Origin: Alphaproteobacteria bacterium
GTDB taxonomy: Bacteria > Pseudomonadota > Alphaproteobacteria > Bin95
Direction: 5' to 3'
Assembly (NCBI GenBank): GCA_020638555.1
Contig: JACKII010000002.1
Span: forward strand, 1,158,270 to 1,222,269
Length of the DNA: 64,000 nucleotides
Position 1 is the first letter of the stretch; every line of letters begins with the position of its first letter. The position numbers and the translations under genes were made by a program. Of the stretch, positions 1 through 12,174 are shown piece after piece. A model generated the notes under the pieces. It saw only the letters and a program-made list of their open reading frames with translations, was not told the DNA's origin and did not search any database.

Positions 1-185
1 ACCGCCAGCACGGTGTTGAGGAAGCGGCCCTGGCCATTCGGCCCGCCCACGGGCGCGGTCTCGAACAGGCGCGAGGCACGCAGCGGGCGGATCGCCGGGT
101 CGGCGGTGAGGGATTTGTAGGCGCCGGCCAGCGTCGCATGGCGGTCGCCGAGATTGCTGCCGAAGGCGATGCAGGCGGTGGTCAT
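1..185 (-). CDS. folK: 2-amino-4-hydroxy-6-hydroxymethyldihydropteridine pyrophosphokinase (HPPK), N-terminal part
   Basis: The gene starts at 185 (ATG) and runs off the left edge, leaving about 61 residues. The N-terminus contains AFGSNLGDR, the hallmark first loop of HPPK, followed by FETAPVGGPNGQGRFLNTV, the usual second motif. HPPK transfers pyrophosphate from ATP to the pterin precursor in folate synthesis, in the cytoplasm. The start lies 5 bp from the end of the downstream quinone oxidoreductase, so folK may be the distal gene of the same minus-strand unit. Only the N-terminal third is visible, so whether the rest is intact cannot be judged. Confidence 0.88.
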   Translation of the reverse strand, partial: MTTACIAFGSNLGDRHATLAGAYKSLTADPAIRPLRASRLFETAPVGGPNGQGRFLNTVLA

Positions 186-190
186 GGCGC

Positions 191-1228
191 TCAATCGCCC
201 ACGCCCAGGCGCGCGGCCTCTTCATTCACCGCCAGCACGACACGGCCGATGGACTGGCGGGCCAGGACGCGGGCGAGGGCCTCACGGAATTGGGCGAGGG
301 GAAAGACCGTGTCGATGGGCGGCTTCAACTGCCCGGCCTCGAACCAGCGGAACACCTGGCCGATCAGGCCGCGGGTCAGGTCTTCGTACCGGTAGCGGAC
401 ATCGTCCGGCGACCAGCCGAAATAATAGCCGAGATTGAGGCCGCAGACCGTCAGGTTCTTCACCAGCAGGAGGTTGGCCGGGATTTGCGGGAACGCGCCG
501 CTGGCAAAGCCGATCGGGCAGATCCGCCCTTCCGGCGCCATGCAGCGCAGCGACTGGGCGAACACGTCGCCACCGACCGGGTCGTAGACCTTGTCGACGC
601 CGCGGCCATCGGTGATCTCCAGCACGGCGGCGCGGAAATCGTGCTCGCGATAGTTGATGGCGTGATCGGCGCCGCGCTCGCGGGCGAGCCGCAGCTTTTC
701 CTCGGAGCCCGCGGTGGCGATGACCGTGGCGCCCAAAATCTTGCCGATCTCGACGGCGGCCATGCCGACGCCGCCGGTCGCGCCGTGCACCAGCACCCGG
801 TCGCCGGCCCGCACGTCCAGAAGCTTCGGCCAGGTGAAGGCCGCGGCGGTGGTTGCATAGGAACTGGCGATGGTCGTGCCCTCGGCAAAGGACATGGCGT
901 CGGGCATTCGGTGCAGGCTGACCTCCGGTGCGACGGCTTCCTCCGCCATGGCGCCCCAGTCGATCAGGCCGCAGACCCGGTCGCCGGGCCGGAAGCGGGT
1001 CGCGCCTTCGCCGCATTCGGTGACGATGCCGGCCACCTCGCAGCCGGCGACGAAGGGCAGGGGCGGGCGGCGCTGGTACTGGCCGGAGACTAGCAGGCTC
1101 TCGGCAAAGCTGATGCCGATGGCCTGGGTGCGGATCTTGACCTGACGCGGCCCGACCTGCGGGGAGGGCCAGTCGTGCAGTTCGAGCTGGTCGAAGGGGT
1201 TGAATTCGTCAACGACGACGGCGCGCAT
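191..1228 (-). CDS. Zinc-type alcohol dehydrogenase family NADPH:quinone oxidoreductase (paralogue 1)
   Basis: A 345-residue MDR-superfamily protein of the NADPH:quinone oxidoreductase class. The N-terminal GroES-like domain carries GDRVCGLIDWG, and the Rossmann domain has VLVHGATGGVGMAAVEIGK near residues 145-163. The catalytic zinc-ligand pattern of true alcohol dehydrogenases is not evident, which fits the quinone reductase branch. I start it at 1228, where GGAGGG lies 6 bases upstream; an open frame continues further upstream but reads into the next gene. It lies 11 bp after a close paralogue and is very probably co-transcribed with it. The substrate is unknown; enoyl or quinone compounds are typical of the family. 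Confidence 0.88.
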   Translation of the reverse strand: MRAVVVDEFNPFDQLELHDWPSPQVGPRQVKIRTQAIGISFAESLLVSGQYQRRPPLPFVAGCEVAGIVTECGEGATRFRPGDRVCGLIDWGAMAEEAVAPEVSLHRMPDAMSFAEGTTIASSYATTAAAFTWPKLLDVRAGDRVLVHGATGGVGMAAVEIGKILGATVIATAGSEEKLRLARERGADHAINYREHDFRAAVLEITDGRGVDKVYDPVGGDVFAQSLRCMAPEGRICPIGFASGAFPQIPANLLLVKNLTVCGLNLGYYFGWSPDDVRYRYEDLTRGLIGQVFRWFEAGQLKPPIDTVFPLAQFREALARVLARQSIGRVVLAVNEEAARLGVGD

Positions 1229-1239
1229 GGCGAGCCCTC

Positions 1240-2274
1240 CTAGGCGAAGCCGTGGCGCCGGGCTTCCTCGCCCATCACCAGGGCGACGCGGCCGAGGGAT
1301 TTGCGGCCCAGCACGTCGGCCATGGCCTCCTGGAAGCGCTCCAGCGGGTAGACGCCGCCGGAGACCGGCTTGATCCGGCCGGCCTCGTACCAGGCGAACA
1401 ACCGGTCCATCAGGGCGCGGATGCGGTCCTCGTACTCGTAGCGCACGTCGGTCGGCGACCAGCCGGCGTAATAGCCCATGTTCAGGCCGCAAACCGTGAG
1501 ATTCTTGACCAGCAACAGATTCGCAGGGATTTGCGGGATGGTGCCGCTGGCAAAACCCACCGGCATGATGCGGCCTTCCGGCGCCATGCAGCGCAGCGAT
1601 TGCAGGAACACGTCGCCGCCCACCGGGTCGTAGACCACATCCACGCCGCGGCCGCCGGTGATCGCCAGAACGGCCTCGCGGAAATTCTGGTCGCGATAGT
1701 TGATGGCGTGGTCGGCGCCATGGGCTTTGACCAGGTCCAGCTTCTCCTGGCTGCTGGCGGTGGCGATGACGGTGGCGCCCAGAATCTTCCCGATCTCGAC
1801 CGCGGCAATGCCGACGCCGCCGGCGGCACCGTGCACCAGCAGCCAGTCGCCCGCCTGCACGTTCAGCAGGTGCGGCCAGGTGAGCGCGGCGGCGGAGGTG
1901 CCGTAGGAGTTGGTGAAGCTGATCGCCTCCGGAAACGGCAGGGAATCGGGGATTTTGTAGGTGTTGACCTCCAGCGAGGCCGCTTCCTCGGCCAGCCCGC
2001 CCCAGTCGAGCATGGCGCAGACCCGGTCGCCCGGCCGGAACCGCGTCACGGCGTCACCGACCGCGGTGACGATGCCGGCAACCTCCGTTCCGGGGGCGAA
2101 GGGCAGGGGGGGCTTGCGCTGGTACCGGCCCTGCACCACCAGGCTGGTGGCAAAGCTGACGCCGGCCGCCTGCACCGCAATCCGCAGGTTCCGCGGCCCG
2201 ACGTCCGGGCGCGGTACATCCTGCAATTGCAATTCTTCGAACGGCTTCCAATCTTCCACCCATACGGCGCGCAT
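1240..2274 (-). CDS. Zinc-type alcohol dehydrogenase family NADPH:quinone oxidoreductase (paralogue 2)
   Basis: A 344-residue MDR oxidoreductase, roughly two-thirds identical by eye to its downstream neighbour along the whole length. It shares the MRAV start, the GDRVC segment and the nucleotide-binding LLVHGAAGGVGIAAVEIGK. The start at 2274 is preceded by AGGAGGAA at good spacing. The in-frame extension up to 2988 overlaps the plus-strand ialB-like gene and looks non-coding. The pair is a tandem duplication: both copies are full length with intact cofactor motifs, so both are likely functional, perhaps with different substrates. Confidence 0.88.
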   Translation of the reverse strand: MRAVWVEDWKPFEELQLQDVPRPDVGPRNLRIAVQAAGVSFATSLVVQGRYQRKPPLPFAPGTEVAGIVTAVGDAVTRFRPGDRVCAMLDWGGLAEEAASLEVNTYKIPDSLPFPEAISFTNSYGTSAAALTWPHLLNVQAGDWLLVHGAAGGVGIAAVEIGKILGATVIATASSQEKLDLVKAHGADHAINYRDQNFREAVLAITGGRGVDVVYDPVGGDVFLQSLRCMAPEGRIMPVGFASGTIPQIPANLLLVKNLTVCGLNMGYYAGWSPTDVRYEYEDRIRALMDRLFAWYEAGRIKPVSGGVYPLERFQEAMADVLGRKSLGRVALVMGEEARRHGFA

Positions 2275-2460
2275 CCGTGCGGTTCCTCCTGCTGCGTGGT
2301 CGCAAGAGAAAGCACAGGCGGGAGAGGCTGGCAATGTGCTGTGCGCCGGCGTCTCATGGCGCGGGCCTTGGCCTGCATTCGCAAGTTCACTATGGTCCCG
2401 CAAACCATCTTCCCCTCGACGATGGTGCAATTCGAACGACGGTTTAGCTGAGGGAAATTG

Positions 2461-2966
2461 ATGCGATTGAGAGCGATGATGTTGGCGACGGCCGTTGTGG
2501 CCTTGCCTGGGGCGGTCCTGGCTGCCGATCCGGTACAGGTCGGCAAGTTTACCGACTGGACCGCCTACACGTTCGACGATCCGGGTGGCAAAATCTGCTA
2601 TGTCGTCAGCGAGCCGAAAAAGGCCGAAGGCAATTACAGCCGGCGCGGCGATGTCTATTTCCTCATCACCCATCGCCCGAGCGGCAATGTGTTCGACGAG
2701 GTCAGCATCATCACCGGCTATACCTACAAGGACGGTGACGAGCCGGTCGCGACCGTCGACGGGAACAAGAAGTTCAGCTTCTACACCGAAGGCGATGCCG
2801 CCTGGGCGTTCCAGGACAAGGAAGCCGCGCTGGTCGACGCCATGAAGGCCGGCAGCCGCCTGGTGGTGCAGGCCCATTCGCAGCGCGGCACGCTGACCAC
2901 CGACACCTATTCGCTGTCCGGCATCACCGCGGCGCTGGGAGCGATCGACAAGGAGTGCAAGCGCAA

Positions 2967-2970
<4 letters not shown>
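2461..2970 (+). CDS. Invasion-associated locus B (IalB) family exported protein
   Basis: A 169-residue protein with a clear signal peptide (MRLRAMMLATAVVALPGAVLA, cleavage near residue 21). Its body resembles the IalB family of Alphaproteobacteria: a GKFTDWTAYTF opening, a KICYVVSEP segment, and a late Cys near residue 165. IalB-family proteins are periplasmic, and their biochemical role is not settled. GAGGG lies 6 bases before the ATG; a TTG one codon upstream is an unlikely alternative. Its stop codon overlaps the GTG start of rlmN, which suggests co-transcription. Confidence 0.8.
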
Positions 2971-4091
<1,121 letters not shown>

Positions 4092-4093
4092 CG

Positions 4094-4552
4094 TCAGCCG
4101 ACCGGCTTTCCGTTGGCTTCAGCCACCGTCGGCTCGTTGGGCTTGTCCGTTTCCTCCGCAGCCGGCACCGGCTGGAGGACGATGTTCACCTCGCCGTCAT
4201 ACTTGTTGGAGGCGCCGGAGGCCGCGTCGATGGCCACGCCCACTATGCCGCCCAGAAGCAGATTGCCCGCCGTAGCGCCGGCAAAGTCGCTTTTGTTGCG
4301 GAAGGATGCTTGCTCGAAGCCATCCTTTTCGCAGACGACATTGATGTTCTGCTTCGTCTTTTTGACCGTCACGGTGCCCGGGGTCTTGGGGACGACGCCG
4401 ATCACCACGCCGTCACGCCGCAGTTCGCAGGATGCCCCCGGCGGCTTGGTATTGACCGCGATTTCCTGGCTGGTGCCCTCGACGATGGATGCGCAAGCCC
4501 CCAGGCCGCTTGCGCAAACGATGACGCCCAACATTTTTGTGATTTTGCACAT
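4094..4552 (-). CDS. Small lipoprotein, PEGA-like
   Basis: A 152-residue lipoprotein. The signal peptide ends in a lipobox, ASGLGAC, with the acylated Cys near residue 19. The next part (EIAVNTKPPGASCELRRDG) resembles the PEGA-type beta module, where a polar residue follows a Pro-Pro-Gly turn. A glycine-rich hydrophobic patch (AGNLLLGGIVGVAIDAASGA) lies near residues 94-113. It is probably outer-membrane or periplasmic. The function is unknown. A perfect 11-bp inverted repeat sits in the leader just upstream of the start. Confidence 0.75.
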   Translation of the reverse strand: MCKITKMLGVIVCASGLGACASIVEGTSQEIAVNTKPPGASCELRRDGVVIGVVPKTPGTVTVKKTKQNINVVCEKDGFEQASFRNKSDFAGATAGNLLLGGIVGVAIDAASGASNKYDGEVNIVLQPVPAAEETDKPNEPTVAEANGKPVG

Positions 4553-4566
4553 GCCTTATTTCCAAC

Positions 4567-4595
4567 CTAGTTCTGCCACAAAGCGGCAGAACTAG
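4567..4595 (-). repeat. Perfect inverted repeat in the leader of the lipoprotein gene
   Basis: The arms CTAGTTCTGCC and GGCAGAACTAG match exactly over 11 bp, with a 7-base loop. Read on the minus strand, a perfect TATAAT box (4606-4601) precedes the repeat, so the repeat would cover the transcription start. It could be an operator or a 5' mRNA hairpin. No run of T follows, so it is a poor terminator for the upstream yhhQ-like gene. Confidence 0.6.
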
Positions 4596-4600
4596 AGGAA

Positions 4601-4606
4601 ATTATA
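4601..4606 (-). promoter_or_regulatory. Candidate -10 box for the lipoprotein gene
   Basis: On the minus strand the sequence reads TATAAT exactly, about 50 bases before the lipoprotein start codon. I see no convincing -35 hexamer 17 bases further upstream, so the promoter would need an activator or an extended -10. Confidence 0.35.
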
Positions 4607-4621
4607 AGCCAATGCAAATGG

Positions 4622-5140
4622 TTAGGCGGGCCTGAGGCTCGGCATCAGCATCCGGAACGGGATCAGCATGGCAAGCGCCATGGCCACCTTCACGAAGAAG
4701 TCGCCAATGCCCAGCGTCACCCACGGGACCGGGGTAGCGTAGAAGGCGAGGCTGAAAAACAGGGCGGTGTCGACCGCCGAAGCCAGCACCGACGAGACCA
4801 GCGGCGCCTGCCACCAGCTCATGCGTCGCAGGCGGTCGAACACGCTCACATCCAGCATTTGCCCGACCAGGAAGGCCGTGCCGGAGGCCAGCCCGATCCG
4901 CGGCGTGGCGAGCAGCATGGACATGACGATGGCCACCGGAAAGGCGATCAGCACCATTTTGCGGGTGGCCGCCGCACCGTGGCTGCGGTTCGTCAGGTCC
5001 GTCACCAGGAAGCAGACCGGGAACAGCAGCGCGCCCCAGGTCAGCCAGTCGTTCAGCGGATACTGAACCAGGATGTTGGAGGCGACGATGAGGGCAATCA
5101 TCGCCGCCGCCGCCGCCAGAACGCCGCGGGTCTGTGTCAT
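4622..5140 (-). CDS. VUT-family queuosine precursor transporter (YhhQ-like)
   Basis: A 172-residue inner-membrane protein with about five or six hydrophobic segments. It shows the family signature near the N-terminus: SNILVQYPLNDWLTWGALLF and then FPVCFLVTDLTNR. The family imports the queuosine precursors preQ0 or preQ1. The ATG overlaps the stop of the upstream RraA-family gene by one base (TGATG), which implies translational coupling. queG, the last-step enzyme of queuosine synthesis, is also in this window at 47344-48516. Confidence 0.85.
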   Translation of the reverse strand: MTQTRGVLAAAAAMIALIVASNILVQYPLNDWLTWGALLFPVCFLVTDLTNRSHGAAATRKMVLIAFPVAIVMSMLLATPRIGLASGTAFLVGQMLDVSVFDRLRRMSWWQAPLVSSVLASAVDTALFFSLAFYATPVPWVTLGIGDFFVKVAMALAMLIPFRMLMPSLRPA

Positions 5141-5847
5141 CAGTGAATGTCCTTCGGGCCAAGCATGGCGGCGCGCAGCTTCTCGAACGAGAAGTCGGGC
5201 CCCTTGGCGATGTCGAGAATGACCTTTTCCTTGGCGGCGATGCGCGCGGCCGCGGCCGGCACCTCGCGGGCCACGTCCAGCGGAATGACCACGGCGCCGT
5301 GCTGGTCGGCGTGGATCAGGTCGCCGTGATTGACGATCATGCCGGAAATCATCACCTGGCAGCCGAAATCGACCGCGTGCACATGGGCATGGCTGGGCTT
5401 GATCGAGCCGGCCAGCGCCTGGAAGCCCTCGGCCCAGTCCGGAATGTCGCGGATGCAGCCGTCGGTGACGACGCCCAGGCAGCCCAGGGCCTTGTGCACG
5501 TTGGACTGCACCTCGCCCCAGAAGGCGCCATGGCCGACATGCGGGCCGTCCAGATCCTGAATCACCGCGATTTTCGGCTCGTCGCCGTCGTTGACATAGG
5601 CGTAATAGGCGACGCGGAAATCGGTCCCCGCCTGGCCGCTGCGCGTGCCGGGATGGACGCTGCGGCAGGTGGCCGTGCGCGCATAGCCGACGATCGGCGG
5701 CAGGTCGGGGAAGGGGCAGACCAGCGGGCGGGTGGTGAAGCCGGTGTTGCGGAACTTGGCGTCGATCTCCTCCAGCGCGTTGCAGACGGTGGGGGTGTCG
5801 AGCGCGCGCAGCGCGGCCAGCTCGGCTTCGGTCAACGGGGCGGTCAT
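5140..5847 (-). CDS. RraA-family protein (HMG/CHA aldolase-like)
   Basis: A 235-residue member of the RraA / 4-hydroxy-4-methyl-2-oxoglutarate aldolase family. Family features are the opening LRALDTPTVCNALE, the VTDGCIRD segment near residue 130 (the Arg-Asp pair binds the substrate-metal centre in the aldolases), and GDLIHADQHGAVVIP late in the protein. It is longer than E. coli RraA (161 residues), which fits the aldolase branch better than the RNase E inhibitor branch. The start at 5847 has AAAGGA upstream. An open frame that continues to 9015 is a shadow over dnaB and alr. The transporter gene follows with a one-base overlap. Confidence 0.82.
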   Translation of the reverse strand: MTAPLTEAELAALRALDTPTVCNALEEIDAKFRNTGFTTRPLVCPFPDLPPIVGYARTATCRSVHPGTRSGQAGTDFRVAYYAYVNDGDEPKIAVIQDLDGPHVGHGAFWGEVQSNVHKALGCLGVVTDGCIRDIPDWAEGFQALAGSIKPSHAHVHAVDFGCQVMISGMIVNHGDLIHADQHGAVVIPLDVAREVPAAAARIAAKEKVILDIAKGPDFSFEKLRAAMLGPKDIH

Positions 5848-6078
5848 GGTTGCGATCCTTTGTGGAAAATTTGCGCCTCTAAGGCCATGGGCGGCCAGCG
5901 CTGTCAAGCGATGGCGGCGCGGGTCGGCGCCAGGGCCAGCATGGGCCGTCACCATGATATGGATCAACGTGCGGATTGCCTTGGTGTAGTATTTTTCACC
6001 CTGCACAAAGACTCCGGCCGGAATGCGGACCGGATTGGGCGGGGCCAACTTGTGACGCAGGACAAAGGACCGAAGATC

Positions 6079-6450
6079 ATGCTCGATACCGTGATTGACG
6101 CATTGGCCACTCGTCTGGGCATCGACCACGCGCTGGCCCGGCAATGTCTGGCAATGGCGCTGGAAGCCCTGCACGAGAACGACGAGGGCGAATTGGCCGG
6201 CGAACTGGAACAGCGGATCGGCGATCTCGGCAATGTCGAGGCCACGGGCAGCGGCGGCGGCGGGTTCGGCCTGATCGGCGAGGCGGCCGGATTGGTCAGC
6301 GGCACGCCCGATTCGGGGGCACACGGGCTCAAGGCGCTGCTGGGCGGCGCGGCGGGGCCGTTTGCCGATGCCCTGGCCGGCGTGATCGGCAGCGAGACCG
6401 ACGCGGCGCTCGGCCAGCGGCTCGGCGACGTTCTGAAGCGGGTGCTGTAA
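6079..6450 (+). CDS. Small alanine- and glycine-rich protein of unknown function
   Basis: A 123-residue acidic protein that I cannot assign to a family with confidence. The first half looks helical (MLDTVIDALATRLGIDHALA). The middle is a Gly-rich linker near residues 55-62, and the second half alternates short Ala/Gly/Leu helices. The layout loosely recalls small DUF proteins with a helical bundle and Gly-rich hinge. AAAGGA lies upstream of the ATG. No signal peptide or metal motif is visible. It lies between a minus-strand operon and dnaB. Confidence 0.6.
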   Translation: MLDTVIDALATRLGIDHALARQCLAMALEALHENDEGELAGELEQRIGDLGNVEATGSGGGGFGLIGEAAGLVSGTPDSGAHGLKALLGGAAGPFADALAGVIGSETDAALGQRLGDVLKRVL

Positions 6451-6537
6451 TCCGCACCCGTGATCCCCATGATCCACAGGCGGCGCGATTGACGGCGACG
6501 CTACAGTTCGGCGGAGGGGTGGAGTAAACTGCTGGGC

Positions 6538-8040
<1,503 letters not shown>

Positions 8041-8043
8041 GCC

Positions 8044-9123
8044 ATGCCGCTGGGCCGTCTGACCATCGACCTTGAGGCCGTCGCGGCCAACTGGCGGCTG
8101 CTGCGCGACCGGGTGCAGCCGGCCGAATGCGCCGCCGTGGTCAAGGCGGATGCCTATGGCCTGGGCATGGCGCCGGTCGTGCGCGCGCTGGCGGATGCCG
8201 GCTGCCGGACATTCTTCGTGGCGACGCTGGAGGAGGCGGTGGCGCTGCGCCTGCAATTGCCGGACGTCACCGTCGGCATGTTGAGCGACCGGGTCGAGCC
8301 GCAGGTGCGGGATCTGACGGCGCACCGGATCACGCCGGTCCTGAACCATCCGGGCGATGTCACCGCCTGGCGCCGTCGCGGTGCGCCGGCCAGGGCCTGG
8401 CTGCACGTGGATACCGGCATGCACCGGCTCGGTCTCTCGCCGGAGGAATGGCGGGCGCTGCTGGCCGAACGGCCGGACTGGCGCGAATACGGCATTGGTG
8501 GCGTCATGAGCCATTTCGCCTGCGCCGACGAGCGCGACCACCCGCTGAACGCCTACCAGCGCGATGCGGCCCGGGCGGCGGCGCGGGCCGCGGGGCTGCC
8601 GCTCAGCCTGGGGAATTCGCCGGGGATTTTTCTGGGCGAAGCGTATCGGGGCGACCTGGTGCGGCCCGGCATGGCGCTCTATGGCCTGAACCCCAAACCC
8701 TATGCCGCCAACCCGATGCGGCCGGTGGTGCGGCTGGAGGCGCAGGTGTTGCAGGTGCGCGAGGTCACGGCCGCCGGCACCGCCGGCTATGGCGCCACGG
8801 CGGCGGTGCGGCCCGGCCAGACGCTGGCCACGGTGGGGCTCGGCTATGCCGACGGACTGTTGCGGTCGCTGTCGGGTCGGGGATTTCTGTATTTCGCCGG
8901 TGTCGCGGCGCCGATTGTCGGGCGCGTGTCGATGGATTCGATCATCGTCGACGTCTCGCGCCTTTCGCCGAAGCCGGCGCCGGGCGACTGGGCTGAGGTG
9001 ATCGGCCCCAACCACCCGCCCGATGACCTGGCAGACAAGGCCGGCACCATAGGGTATGAGATACTCACCAGTCTGGGTGCGCGTTACGCCCGAACCTATC
9101 TGCCCGCGGGGTCGGTGAGTTGA
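8044..9123 (+). CDS. alr: Alanine racemase
   Basis: A 359-residue PLP enzyme that interconverts L- and D-alanine for peptidoglycan. The PLP-binding lysine is in CAAVVKADAYGLG, near residue 38. The TIM barrel is followed by a C-terminal beta domain with TVGLGYADGLLR and IVGRVSMDSIIVD. Length is typical. It starts 3 bp after dnaB, and its last codons overlap the predicted start of mlaE. The dnaB-alr-ABC-radA order is a conserved alphaproteobacterial arrangement as I know it. Confidence 0.95.
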   Translation: MPLGRLTIDLEAVAANWRLLRDRVQPAECAAVVKADAYGLGMAPVVRALADAGCRTFFVATLEEAVALRLQLPDVTVGMLSDRVEPQVRDLTAHRITPVLNHPGDVTAWRRRGAPARAWLHVDTGMHRLGLSPEEWRALLAERPDWREYGIGGVMSHFACADERDHPLNAYQRDAARAAARAAGLPLSLGNSPGIFLGEAYRGDLVRPGMALYGLNPKPYAANPMRPVVRLEAQVLQVREVTAAGTAGYGATAAVRPGQTLATVGLGYADGLLRSLSGRGFLYFAGVAAPIVGRVSMDSIIVDVSRLSPKPAPGDWAEVIGPNHPPDDLADKAGTIGYEILTSLGARYARTYLPAGSVS

Positions 9124-9896
9124 TCAATCCGTTGGCCGCCATCGGCCGTCTGACGCTGAATTTGTTCGAGACCATCGGCCAGGTCGCGGTGTTCGCGTTC
9201 GTCGGGCTGGCCCATGCCGTGCGTCCGCCCTTCTTCTGGCGCAACTATGCCCGGCACATGGTCGAGATCGGCTATCTCTCGCTGCCGGTGGTGGCGCTGA
9301 CGACCCTGTTCAGCGGCATGGTGCTGGCGCTGCAAAGCTATTCCGGCTTCAGCCGCTTTTCGGCGGAGGGGGCGGTGGCCATGGTGGTGGTGCTCTCCAT
9401 CACCCGCGAACTGGCGCCGGTGCTGGCCGGGCTGATGGTGGCGGGCCGGATCGGCGCCGCCATGGCGGCCGAAATCGGCACCATGCGCGTGACCGAGCAG
9501 ATCGACGCGCTGGAGGCGCTCTCCACCAACCCGTACAGCTATCTGGTGGCGCCGCGCCTCGTAGCCGGCCTGTTGATGATGCCGTTCCTGGTGCTGATCG
9601 GCGACATTATCGGCGTGCTGGGCGGCTATATCGTCGGCGTCTACAAGCTGGGCTTCAATGCCAGCAACTACCTGACCCAGACCTGGGACGTGCTGGAGAC
9701 CGAAGACGTGGTCAGCGGCCTGACCAAGGCGGCGGTCTATGGCTTCATCGTCACACTGATGGGCTGCTATCACGGCTATCATTCCACCGGCGGCGCCCAG
9801 GGGGTGGGCCGGGCGACGACGCAGGCCGTGGTGTCGTCGGCCATCCTGATTCTGATCGCGAACTATTTCGTGACAGAACTGTTCTTCGCGCGATAG
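9120..9896 (+). CDS. mlaE: MlaE-family ABC transporter permease
   Basis: A 258-residue polytopic membrane protein of the MlaE family, the permease of MCE-type transporters that move phospholipids between the membranes. Family marks are ALQSYSGFSRFSAEGAVA, the ITRELAPVLAGLMVAGRIGA stretch and IGTMRVTEQIDALEALSTNP. The only in-frame start near the N-terminus is TTG at 9120, which overlaps the alr stop. The ATPase gene follows 7 bp later. No MCE substrate-binding subunit (MlaD) is present nearby, so it must be encoded elsewhere or be absent. Confidence 0.88.
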   Translation: MINPLAAIGRLTLNLFETIGQVAVFAFVGLAHAVRPPFFWRNYARHMVEIGYLSLPVVALTTLFSGMVLALQSYSGFSRFSAEGAVAMVVVLSITRELAPVLAGLMVAGRIGAAMAAEIGTMRVTEQIDALEALSTNPYSYLVAPRLVAGLLMMPFLVLIGDIIGVLGGYIVGVYKLGFNASNYLTQTWDVLETEDVVSGLTKAAVYGFIVTLMGCYHGYHSTGGAQGVGRATTQAVVSSAILILIANYFVTELFFAR

Positions 9897-9903
9897 CCCG
9901 CCC

Positions 9904-10668
9904 ATGCTGGCGATCCAGGGCCTCGTCAAAAGCTTCGGCGGCAATCACGTGCTGCGCGGCGTCGACCTGACGGTCGAGACCGGCCGGTCGCTGGTGATTA
10001 TCGGCGGCTCCGGCACCGGCAAGTCCGTGACGCTCAAATGCATTATGGGCTTTCTGAGGCCGGATGCGGGCTCGATCAGCCTGGATGGGCAGGATCTGGT
10101 GGGGCTGGAAGGACGGGCGCGCGACGCCATGAACCGGCGCTTCGGCTTGCTGTTTCAGCACGCGGCCCTGCTGGACAGCCTGCCGGTCTGGGAAAATGTG
10201 ATGTTCGCGCCGTTGCGCTTCGGCAAGGTCTCGCGGCGCGAGGCGCGCAAGGCGGCGGTGGCGTGGCTGGAACGGGTCGGCCTGGACGAGCAGATCGCGC
10301 TGGAATTGCCGGGGGGATTGTCCACCGGCGCGCAGAAACGCATCGGCCTCGCCCGGGCGATTGCGGCGGAGCCGGACGTGCTGCTGTTCGACGAGCCGAC
10401 GACGGGGTTGGATGCCCTGGTGGGCCGGCAGATCGACGCCCTGATCCGCTCCACCATCGACGACCTGGGCGCCAGCGCCATCACCATCACCCACGACATC
10501 GCGTCGGCCCGGCGGATCGGCGATACGGTCGCCATGCTGTTCGAGGGCCGCATTGCCTGGGCCGGACCGGCGGCCGACCTGATGGAGAGCGGCCATCCGG
10601 TGGTCGACCAGTTCGTCCACGGCCGGTTGGAAGGCCCGATCCCCGTGCCGGCGCTGCCGGAGGAGTAG
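9904..10668 (+). CDS. mlaF: MlaF-family ABC transporter ATP-binding protein
   Basis: A 254-residue ABC ATPase that pairs with the preceding permease. Walker A is GGSGTGKS near residue 38 and Walker B is VLLFDEPTTGLD near residue 160. The Q-loop (LLFQHAALLDSLPVWENV) matches the MlaF style. The signature reads LSTGAQKR where LSGGQ or LSGGM is usual, so the third residue is Thr instead of Gly. The switch His is in TITHD. It forms a tight unit with mlaE and precedes radA by about 80 bp. Confidence 0.9.
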   Translation: MLAIQGLVKSFGGNHVLRGVDLTVETGRSLVIIGGSGTGKSVTLKCIMGFLRPDAGSISLDGQDLVGLEGRARDAMNRRFGLLFQHAALLDSLPVWENVMFAPLRFGKVSRREARKAAVAWLERVGLDEQIALELPGGLSTGAQKRIGLARAIAAEPDVLLFDEPTTGLDALVGRQIDALIRSTIDDLGASAITITHDIASARRIGDTVAMLFEGRIAWAGPAADLMESGHPVVDQFVHGRLEGPIPVPALPEE

Positions 10669-10746
10669 GGGGCGAGTTCAGACCGGGCAGCCGCGCCGGG
10701 AATCGGCTACAGTCTCGCTTCATCGCATGTGAGTTGCTGCCGATCC

Positions 10747-12168
<1,422 letters not shown>

Positions 12169-12174
12169 AAACGA

